Positions 55,326 to 64,000 of a stretch of DNA of 64,000 nucleotides are shown here, piece by piece. The notes below the pieces were generated by a model that had not been told where the DNA came from, did no database searches, and saw nothing but the letters and a program-made list of their open reading frames with translations. Both the position numbers and the translations under genes were made by a program. Positions within the stretch are counted from its first letter, which is position 1. Every line of letters begins with the position of its first letter. Origin of the DNA: Psococerastis gibbosa (taxonomy: Eukaryota > Arthropoda > Insecta > Psocodea > Psocidae); the NCBI GenBank assembly GCA_963971405.1, contig OZ020486.1:16267419-16331418 (forward strand). The letters are read 5' to 3'.

Positions 55326-55329
55326 GTAG

Positions 55330-56700
55330 GAGCCTAAATTTAGGAAGTTGAACACTTCAAATTTAGTCCCAATGCAATTAAATAGACGGACATGGCTAGA
55401 TTGCACTAAATAGTTTGACTATCTTTTGTTAAATTGCTGCTTGACACAATTTTTCTTAGTAACATATTCCTAGCTAAATATTAATAAATCTTCTTAAATG
55501 TCGGTGTGTGACCATAGAATATTGTTCTTTAATAAATAAATAAAAATATTACAAAAGCAGAAAATGTCAATTAATCGTATTAAAAAAATTAATGAAATAC
55601 ATCAAATTTACACGTAAGTGTGTATGGCATGGAACGCTTCTGCCATAATATCCAAGATATCAGGTTTTGTCCGTTGCCGACATCCCTAGCGCTCCTGGTG
55701 TGTTTCCAGTATATATATATATAGTTCAGTGCGTTGATCAGTGTATTTGTTTTAATGTTAATTTATTTAATTTGAATTTACAAAAATATTTATTTATACG
55801 CCCATTTTAAAATTTGAAATTTTTATTCAATGCAATTACTTTCTTTCTAATTTAAATTTACTCAAAAGTGATTCACACGATTTGTGTGTGATCTGACAAT
55901 CTGTGGAATAATAATGTCTACATCTATCATCTGTTTTGTTGACATTTAAAAAATTTCGCATTTTTTTTACTTTTTTAAACAATTAAACATTTATGAAATA
56001 TAAATTCACTTTTATAAATAGCTTTGAAATATGTCGTTTAATACTATAAATAGGTGCGAAATTGTCAACGTAAAATAATGCTGCCATCTGTTGACTGATG
56101 TGTTTGAAGATGTGATTACGCATACAGGCACCCTATTACAGATTATTGGTGGGCACACCTCATTTCGAAGGGAACGAAGCGGTGCGTATACTAATACTAG
56201 TATAGAACTTAGTCATCCGGTCCTGAAGATTTTAATTTTACTTAGACTTGATAAAACAAACTGATTGCCTTACATAATACATAATTTTAATATTAGCCAT
56301 TATAATAATGGCATTATTAGGCGGCTGAGCCATAGACTAATAAATGTATCAGTTACATCAGTTATATTCATGCCATTTTCAAGCTAGCTAGGGCTAGCTT
56401 CTGGGCGTCGTCATCAATTCCTGTCGTCTAAAACAAAATAATAGTAAATAAATAAATAATAACTTTGCGAGAGGTGTTTACTATTGGGCCCATGCATGGA
56501 ATGTTTCAAATAAGCTACTGAGGAGATAACCATTCTTATTAGTCATTCATATGCATGCTATAATAACATACTCTAGAGTTTACATCAGATAGTACCTATA
56601 TGTAGAATTCAGTATATATATTATAAGAAAGCGTCGTCACCGGCGTAAAAGGTTCGGGGCCAAATGTATAAGCAGTAAAATTATGTAGAAAAGTGTTAAT
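55330..56700. other. Upstream region of golgin-97
   Basis: AT-rich and without a recognisable exon. The coding start at 56720 follows a splice acceptor, so a non-coding first exon and promoter should lie here or further left, but I cannot place them. Confidence 0.35.
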
Positions 56701-56719
56701 ATTTTTCCATATTTTAGAA

Positions 56720-56929
56720 ATGTTTGCTGGGTTAAAAAACAAGATTAAAGAAGAAACGGGGGACGATGTCAATAAAATTTCTTCCCTTATCAGCGTAGGA
56801 CCGGGGAAAAATTTGAATAAAGACCGTCATTCTCGACAGGGTTCAACAACCAGTTTAGCTAGCTTTACTATAGATGGAAAAGATGAGGGAGTACCATCAA
56901 CATTAGACTTAAGACTTTCAGATGGTCGA
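56720..56929 (+). CDS. GOLGA1: golgin-97 exon with the start codon
   Basis: An acceptor (TATTTTAG) lies two bases before the ATG, so the 5' UTR is spliced. 70 codons to donor CGA|GTAAGT. MFAGLKNKIKEETG is followed by a serine-rich stretch (SRQGSTTSLASF). Confidence 0.85.
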
Positions 56930-59900
56930 GTAAGTATCCTGGAGATATATTTTCCAAATTGTTAATTAATATGCTGTATATTTTGGCATTAGCATGCCTT
57001 ACTCTGCAAATATTATTTGAATAATTATGGTAATTATCATTTGCCGCAAAGATACCATTGAATTTTGAAGTGTCACTTAATTTCACCAGAACTTAAAAAT
57101 TACATTTAACGTACCCTGTGTCCGGAAGTTATCTAGGTCCATTTTCACACAAAGTCACAAAATATGGTATACACGTATTCTATTGCAAAACATGGGCTCC
57201 TACCCTTTATAGACAAATTCGGCTGTGCGGATACTAATACAGTGAAAAATGAATTAGTAGCATTTACCGCAGTTTCTTCTTCTACTTACTTTCCGGATAT
57301 AATCACTTCCAGGTATTAACGCCAAAGGAGTTTAAAAATCTTGAATCAAAAGAAGACGAGTGGCGAAAAAAGCTCCAAAAGAAAGACGATGAATGTGCAG
57401 CTCAAGTCAAAAAGACCGAGGATTCTTGGAAGAAAAAGGTGGAAGAAAAAGAAAATGACCTTAATAAAACGCGGGACAAGCTAGAGGCCGAGAATAAGAA
57501 GTTAACATCCGATAACAATGCTTTCTTATCCAAGATTACGACTCTAGAGGAGCAAATAAAAATTTATGAAGGTAGTTTTCGTTTTCGGATGACTTCGATT
57601 GTTTGCAAAATATTATTTTATAATATTAATGTACAAGTGGGGCTTGGGACCGCTGCGCGGTCGCGCCCCCTTGCGCCTGTGGTGGGCGGCAGCTCGCCCC
57701 CTCGGGAGTTTTTGTCTGTCATAAGAACCTTCTCCTGACAGTAACAAACACAACAAAAAAAAATGTGAAATCGGTCCAGCCGTTCACGCGTGATGGCGTG
57801 GCCAAGGGAAATAGGGATTCATTTTTATGTATAGAGATGTATAGTAACGAGGAAGAAAATTCAGCTGCAAAATAAAAAACCTCCAACAATACCTTAAAAA
57901 ATCTTTAAAATAAAAAAACGTAATTGACTATTTTTACAATTTTTTGTAATTTTTATTGTTAAAGGGTACAAAACTAAAATTTGTCAGTATCAAGACGACC
58001 TAGACCAATTAGAAGGATTTCAAACGCAGGAAATGGCAAAAATTAAGCATTTATTACTGGAAAAGGAACAGTCTTTGGTAGCGAAAGAGAAAGAATGCGT
58101 AGAAAGTAAAAAGCAAGTTGAAGAATTGACGGCAGAAATTCGCAGAGTTCAAGCTTCCTCCAGGGAACTTCAGAGTTCACTGGTAAGTGGCGAATATAAA
58201 TAATTGTTCTTTTCACAATTCATTTGTGATTTGTTATTCATATTTGTTTATGCACAATTTATGTTGCTTAGTGAAACAATTAAGATCGCTCCAACCATCC
58301 CTCGGAAATAAATTGCTTTAAACTATTTCAAAGCTTTAGACAATTTTAAATGTCTTATGGCCGACGATTGATCAATATGCCATTATCCAGCAAGAAACTT
58401 AATTCCTTGAAATACATTTTCGTGTATTGATAATTATTATTACCCACAATATTATTGCTTTCTTGCTTATATTTTGACCTTAGCGTCACTAGGATCTTCC
58501 TTTGGAAACCCATTGCCCGGATGGTAATTTAAATGAAGTGTATTTTTTATGTGTTCATTATCCATCAAACAATTGATTTACACTTGAACTCCCACAGAGA
58601 TTTCCATATTTCAAATTGACTTCCCTTACCTTACGTTATGTCTCATTCACAAACAAACAAGAGTTACGCTAGTTCCGCATAGTCTTAAAAAATTTGTTTA
58701 AAGTTTATTTGTTTAAAGTTTATTTGTTCTGTGTTTACAATATTAATAATTGTTGCCAAGCTTGGAAAGCAAATAAAGGGAATGCGAAAATTTCACTTCA
58801 GTAAAACCGTTGCCTTACAAATTTGTTTGCTTTAGGAGATATGAAGAGAAATGAACACTTTGTAACGTAATCCCTTTATTTTCTTTGACGTTTTTAAGGT
58901 AAGTGCTTCATTATTTCATCCATGTTCTATTTGTGAGTGGTTGGAGAATCTTAGTGAAGCTCTTCAAATCTTTGCTTGCCTTATGTTTGCTCAGTTGTAT
59001 TTGTCATTATTACGGACGAATAGGTAAGTTTACTTATTTGTGTTTAAGATAGGGAGATGAGAAGTAGATCTTTAATTCATAAGCCATAACGTTCGAATAA
59101 TAAATTTCGTTCCACTGATTATATAAATCATTCTTCATTTTTCCCTACAGGATTGCCTGGAAACATTACGACACAAAAGCGAGCAGGACAAAGCGACCCT
59201 TACCACCAGAATTGCAGCTGAAGAGGAAACCACTAGACATTTAAAGGGCAGAATAGCTGTTCTCGAAGCGCGATGTCGCGCTGGTTGTGTCGGACTTGGA
59301 GCCGAGCTCACCGTTGACGAACGCATTCAAGGTTTACTCGGTGAGCGGGCTCTACTAGAGCGATTGCTTACTGAGGCTCACGAACATCTAGCTGAAGTGA
59401 AGACCACATGGTCCGGAACTATTACATCCCTCGAAACTCAAGTTGGCCGCCTATGCCGACAAGCAAGTGAAGAAAGCTCTGAACGGCGAATTGCTGAGTC
59501 CGCGAGAGAGGAGTTAACTAAGCGCCTTGTAGAAACTGAGGCTAAATTAAATACCATAAAGGAAGAGAGAAATGAGAAAGATCAAATTATCGAGGAAGGT
59601 TTGCGCGAAAGGGACTTGCTTAAAGGAGAGATTGATTCGTTTCGCAGTAAGGTAAACGAGTTGGAGCGCCACGCGGATGCAAGTTTAGTAAGTGCAAACG
59701 TTGCTTTCGACGCTGACTTTTAACTTCGTTTTATTTCCACCATTTGTCATATCTTTCAATCTTATTTTATTTAGTTGGGGCAGTATTTGTTTTAGCTTTT
59801 AGAAAATCGCACCTGCATGTTCTGAAAAATAAGTTAATGCTTGAGAGCATTATATACAGTTTTGGTGGCGTTTCGGCTTATCCTTCCTTAAAAATTACCT

Positions 59901-62900
59901 GATTAGGAAATAATTTTTTTATTTTTATTTAATTTCAACGAAGAGAAACATAAAAGTTGCCGTTGGGTTAGGCTTGCCTCCTTCGATTTTAAACAGTCCC
60001 ATTAAATGCACTCTTCTCCACGTTAGTCGGTAGTGATTTCAATACAAATTTACAGTCTGGCTAAAGCTTTTTACGATGAACACGACCGGAAGTTATTCCT
60101 AGGGGAGAAATAAATACTATAAATTGGAGTATCTTTCTTTTCATCTCGCTAAGGCGGGTATTCCACTGGTCAATTTTACTTCAAATTTGATTTTGACTTT
60201 GACGGAAAACCTCATTTAAGGAGACTAGTATGTAGATACTTAACTTATCTATTCTAAATTAAGTTATAATATGGTAGCAGACTCTTTTTAATCTCATTTG
60301 ACGGGAAATTTGACCAGTGGAGCACCCGCATTATAAAGGTTGCAAGTTCAGGTCTATTAGTGAGTGCAGTGGATAAGTTGAACGTTGACTCTAACGTTTT
60401 GTAAGTACTGCACATTGTTAATACGATATACTATTTGCACATGCTACTTTTACATCACGTCATTTGTATTTTTGTGTTCCTATTGTTTCCATTTTTGGAT
60501 CATTATAAAAGCCTACTTTATGGCGTGAATTTTTTTTTGTTTTGTTTTTTGACTATTCATGCATGTCGCAATACTTATCACCTTCACCATTGCACCTTTA
60601 TTTGAATGTTTAGCTTTGATCATTTATGACAGCAGGGTGTTCACCAAAGGTTCTTATTTGAATTAGCTTGGCTACATTACTCATTTGAATATACGGTATG
60701 TATTGTTTGAATTTATGCGCTGTGAAAGAGGTGGCGAATAAAAGAAGTCAAAAGTTATTTTTTCACAGTTAGAAACCAACCGCATTTATAGACTAAATTC
60801 ATTCTATGGAAAAATTAAAATTATCACAATCAAGCCTATCTTCAGATTAATTTGAAAATGATTTTTGGCTGAGGAAATGTCATTAATTCTAATGCAGTAA
60901 GATCATCTGAAAAATGTATTAAAATTGTAATGTGGTATTAGCGTAATATGACGATCATGGCTAATGTATAGTTGCATTCTCCAACAAACGAGCTTTAACT
61001 TAAACTGAATTGGATATACTGTGCAATCCATTAGAAACCCAATGTACTGTATATGTAAACTCCTTCTAACTTAGCTGCAATTTCTAAAACACGTGCTATT
61101 GATAAGACCAGTCGATGGCCTCTTATCTTCCGGGGTGGGCTATCTACTTGTTATCTCCCCTCTGTTTCCACTTTGGTTCGGTCACATTTAAGGTATTTGA
61201 ATTATTTTTTAGCCCATACCTTCGCCTATTTTTTAATGTACTGTTTCCTACGGTATATAAATTTTAAAACAAACAATGAAATTAGGTCATTGGTACGAGT
61301 GTTGCCCATGAAACAATATTACGTTAATGGTCTCTCTCTTTGTTGACAAAAACTTAGGCGGCTATTCCACCAACTAATTTGCTTCACTAATCGTGGTAGC
61401 AGACATCATTAATAAGTCTCTGCCATATTTTAAGGAGACTCTTATGTAGATACTTAACTTATCTATTATAAATTAAGTTATAATATGGTAGAGACTTATT
61501 AATGATGTCTGGTACCACGTCGGCACCACGATTAGTGAAGCAAATTAGTCGGTGGAATAGCCGCCTAAGTAATGAAGGGATTCCTGGGCTGAGGCATAGT
61601 TTGAGAATAGTAGATAGGTACTCGCTATACAGTATTTACCAATGCAAGAATAATTCTCCTAATGAACATGCTTGCAATACAGTACTTTGTTTTTAATTGT
61701 AACTCATCCGTTAATAATGTGATTTTAAATTTTCCCACAGGCCGAACAAAAATTAATATTAAATTATGATGGCGGCATTGTTCTGAGTGAGCAGTTTTTT
61801 TTTGTTTTTTGTTTTTTTACTGGCACTACATTACTGTAACACTAATTTATTCTTGTAGGTCACCAACGACGAGTCTGCCATATCGTCAAAGGCTGCGCTT
61901 GATGAGAAATCCATGGTTATAGTTGACTTAGAAAAATCAAAAAATCACCTCACATCTGAGCTTGAGAGTGAAAAATTCAAATATAAAAGACTTGAAGAAG
62001 AAGTTGAGAAAATAAAGTCTGTGTGCGAATCTGAAAGGCTGAAACGGGAGGAAGAGCAGCGGGAGAAGGATGTATTGATGATGCGCAACGCGGAAGTTTC
62101 TCAGGAAGTGGAGTTGGTGAGGCAAGAGCTGCGAGCAGTCCAACGGGAGGCCTGTGACATGACCGAACGAATGGGTCATTTGCAAGAAGAGGCGAAATCG
62201 AAAGAATCGGTAATGAAATAATAATTGAGTTTTTTTAGTCCACCGTAAGGAGCTCAACGCCGAGGATTCGAGTGATGTTGGGGGGAATGATGCCTGGACG
62301 ACCGCGATTACCATAGGCAAAGTCACTTAAGAGTGACTCTTTGGCCAACGCATATCTTGATGCCAACCTTTGATCACCACAGACCTGGCCAAACGAAACT
62401 TGACAGGCGTGTCGTGATCCCGAGATGATTCCGCCTTAGTTTCGTCTTCCAACATTCCTGAGTTCAACTACAAATTTTTGACAAGATATCAAAATTAGGG
62501 CAACTGCCTCTATCTAAATTATTTTTAATGGCACGTTTTGTAAAATTATATGGGTAAACCGCGCCAGTGTCCCATGGTAGTTCCCTGTACTGGTCATACG
62601 TACGATAATTAGTCATTAATTAGTACTACCCTCTAAATATTAATTAATATATTTTTAATCTAAGTTTGACTGACATAAACAGAATCAAATATTTTCTTTT
62701 GAAAAATATGTAAAATACGTTTTAATGAAAATTATGCTACATACTCTACATCATACTCTACTCTACAACAATTTCATTGTCTTAAAGAACTTCAGGTGTA
62801 TGTACAGTGCAGTACTGTTTCACCAGGCATTGTAATGAACGAAACACTGTATTGCAATGCCTGGTCTAGGTGCAACAGTACGTAGTATAGTGGCATATAT

Positions 62901-63784
62901 TTTACAATTGCGTCATATTTTGAGAATCAGTTCCGTTCCGTAATACTAGGTACTTACGACCAAAGGCCATAATAATGGTAATCAACTTTCCTTGTAGGTA
63001 CTGTTATTGGAGAGAAACAGACAAGCCGAGTTATTGAAACGGATTCAAGATCTCGAATGTGCGGTTGAGGGTAAAAATCAGTCCCTGGAAAATTTAGAAG
63101 ACTTAAAGGAAACAATTTCAGTTTTGGAAAACCAGCTTTTAGATAGGAATAAAGTGAGTGTTATTGTTAAGTATTCCAAAATAATAGCAGTGATAAATAG
63201 TTTATATATATAACTATTATTTAAATTTATGTAAAATTATATACACATATTGTTGACCTCGTTAGGGAGTCATTGTCATTGGAGCCTCGGTTCAACTGCG
63301 CCGCCTGAACAACGTTGAATAACATTGTGGTCTCTGTTTATATCGAACTTCAAGGGGATAGGTAAAATACATTTAGGATGAACCTGTTAGGGAACATAAA
63401 TTGGGGACTCAGTTGTATGTCTTAAGAGACAGCCGGAGGGGAGAAACTCAAAATCACCAGAAATATCGATCGTTGTGGCTAGCCTGCAGTGAACATACAA
63501 AATAGCTAGTAGGCAATACTCACAAATAGTATTTTTTTTTTCTCTTATTGCAGACTATCAAGAGCCTTCAACAGCGAGTTTCTGATATGAAAAAAACGTT
63601 ACATAGAGAGCTGAAAGTGCCTTCGAGGTCCATAGATCCGGGGGGTCACAGTTTGGACGGATTGATCCCTCCACATGGTCCAGCGCTGCTCACCCCCTCC
63701 CACACTTCTGATGCTCCAGACACCGTCAATTTTAAATACCTCAAGCACGTTTTGTTCAAGTTCCTCACCAGTCGTGAATATGAG
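56720..63784 (+). CDS. GOLGA1: Golgin-97 (GOLGA1) gene, truncated by the window edge
   Basis: Seven exons with GT-AG borders join in frame to 654 codons: 56720-56929, 57313-57571, 57965-58182, 59151-59687, 61859-62209, 62998-63153 and 63554-63784. The start MFAGLKNKIKEETG matches the short N-terminal motif of golgin-97, a region that in golgin-97 and golgin-245 captures endosome-derived vesicles. Residues about 150-190 contain DDLDQLEGFQTQEMAKIKHL, close to a golgin-97 segment. The middle is coiled coil. The last exon has TIKSLQQRVSDMKKTL and then VNFKYLKHVLFKFLTSREYE, the first half of the GRIP domain that binds Arl1-GTP on the trans-Golgi. The rest of GRIP lies past 64000. Human golgin-97 is about 767 residues, so roughly one exon is missing. 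Confidence 0.88.
57313..57571 (+). CDS. GOLGA1: golgin-97 exon 2, coiled coil
   Basis: Acceptor CTTCCAG, donor AAG|GTAGTT, ending phase 1. Starts VLTPKEFKNLESKEDEW; highly charged heptads. Confidence 0.85.
57640..57845 (+). repeat. RTE-like LINE tail or derived SINE in a golgin-97 intron
   Basis: GAAATCGGTCCAGCCGTTC followed by ATTTTTATGTATAGAGATG is the well-known 3' end of RTE-type arthropod repeats. A GC-rich patch precedes it. Confidence 0.55.
57965..58182 (+). CDS. GOLGA1: golgin-97 exon 3, LEGFQ segment
   Basis: Acceptor TTAAAG and donor CTG|GTAAGT; the first two bases complete a glycine codon. DDLDQLEGFQTQEMAKIKHL closely resembles the human golgin-97 segment. The acceptor has a weak pyrimidine tract but the frame demands it. 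Confidence 0.85.
59151..59687 (+). CDS. GOLGA1: golgin-97 exon 4, long coiled coil
   Basis: 179 codons between acceptor CCCTACAG and donor TTA|GTAAGT, phase 0. Starts DCLETLRHKSEQD. Contains one short non-helical patch (RCRAGCVGLG). Confidence 0.88.
60153..60330. mobile_element. Hairpin MITE H7 in a golgin-97 intron
   Basis: Tips GGCGGGTATTCCACTGGTC and ACCAGTGGAGCACCCGC, flanks TAA and TTA. Loop AAGGAGACTAGTATGTAGAT...AACTTATCTATTCTAAATT is shared with H5 and H8. ATGGTAGCAGACTC at the centre. Confidence 0.75.
61357..61565. mobile_element. Hairpin MITE H8 in a golgin-97 intron
   Basis: Tips GGCGGCTATTCCACCAAC and GTCGGTGGAATAGCCGCC, flanks TTA and TAA. Arms TTTGCTTCACTAATCGTGG, then TAGCAGACATCATTAATAAG facing its complement. 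Loop shared with H7. Confidence 0.8.
61859..62209 (+). CDS. GOLGA1: golgin-97 exon 5, coiled coil
   Basis: 117 codons between acceptor CTTGTAG and donor TCG|GTAATG, phase 0. Starts VTNDESAISSKAALDE and ends EEAKSKES. Confidence 0.85.
62796..62890. repeat. Small imperfect inverted repeat in a golgin-97 intron
   Basis: CAGTACTGTTTCACC then AGGCATTGTAAT is mirrored by ATTGCAATGCCTGG and AACAGTAC. Probably a MITE remnant. Confidence 0.45.
62998..63153 (+). CDS. GOLGA1: golgin-97 exon 6, coiled coil
   Basis: 52 codons between acceptor CTTGTAG and donor AAA|GTGAGT, phase 0. Starts VLLLERNRQAELLKRI; ends LENQLLDRNK, the repeat before the GRIP region. Confidence 0.85.
63554..63784 (+). CDS. GOLGA1: golgin-97 exon 7, start of the GRIP domain
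   Basis: 77 codons between acceptor TATTGCAG and donor GAG|GTATCT. A proline/serine-rich linker separates the last coiled coil from NFKYLKHVLFKFLTSREYE, GRIP helix 1. The conserved tyrosine (Y in FKYLKH) that contacts Arl1 in this family is present. Confidence 0.88.
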
Positions 63785-64000
63785 GTATCTTTTCATTTGT
63801 TAATTTTTAGGCTTAGATTGCGGATATGGTTAAATTACGAAAAACGTAGTTGTTTTTGCATTAAATTTCCAATTTATACCCTCTAAAAATCGCATTAAAG
63901 TACTACAATACCTGTATACTGTAAATATACTTTTTATTTTATTCAGTCGGGTAAATAGTCTACTTTTTGAGAAAACATGTATTTTTTTTTTATAAATTGG

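Noticed and set aside
61741..61786. Possible extra golgin-97 exon after a good acceptor (TTCCCACAG)
   Set aside because: The only usable donor (A|GTGAGC) would give 46 bp and break the frame, while the flanking exons join in phase 0 without it.

Overview
This is nuclear DNA of an arthropod, probably an insect. I cannot place it to order. Two split protein-coding genes with consensus GT-AG introns are embedded in AT-rich, transposon-dense DNA. There are no operons, ribosome binding sites, CRISPR arrays or recognisable rRNA or tRNA genes.

Host genes. (1) About 9.9-23.5 kb, minus strand: a centrosomin / CDK5RAP2 / myomegalin-type gene (cnn). It has the N-terminal CM1 (Cnn_1N) motif that recruits gamma-tubulin complexes, long coiled coils, and a choice of two C-terminal exons. 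Twelve exons join in one open frame of 1151 codons. (2) About 56.7 kb to the right edge, plus strand: a golgin-97 (GOLGA1) gene. It has the typical short N-terminal motif, coiled coils and the first half of the C-terminal GRIP domain. Seven exons (654 codons) are in the window and the last exon(s) lie beyond it. (3) At 0.8-1.2 kb, plus strand: one exon with two zinc fingers, probably the last exon of a C2H2 factor whose body lies to the left. The two coiled-coil genes point away from each other across about 33 kb of repeats.

Mobile DNA. At 2672-8641 there is an apparently intact 6-kb DNA transposon with inverted repeats of about 520 bp, a 4-bp target duplication and one uninterrupted 1482-codon ORF. 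Its product combines cysteine-rich domains, an XPG/FEN1-like (PIN-fold) nuclease region and a CXC-like cysteine tail, and fits the Academ superfamily. The rest is a fossil record. It includes a decayed hAT transposase gene split by a LINE, a non-autonomous hAT element with a perfect 8-bp duplication, a SINE split by a LINE, several LINE tails, TTAA-type MITEs, a four-copy 0.8-kb repeat family, and many short elements with long C or G runs.

The most unusual structure is a family of at least eight hairpin elements. They share their tips (GGCGnnnATTCCACC), a TWA target site and a central GTGGTAGCAGACAT motif, but have different self-complementary arms from copy to copy. Several are nested palindrome inside palindrome, up to three levels at 23.57-24.19 kb.
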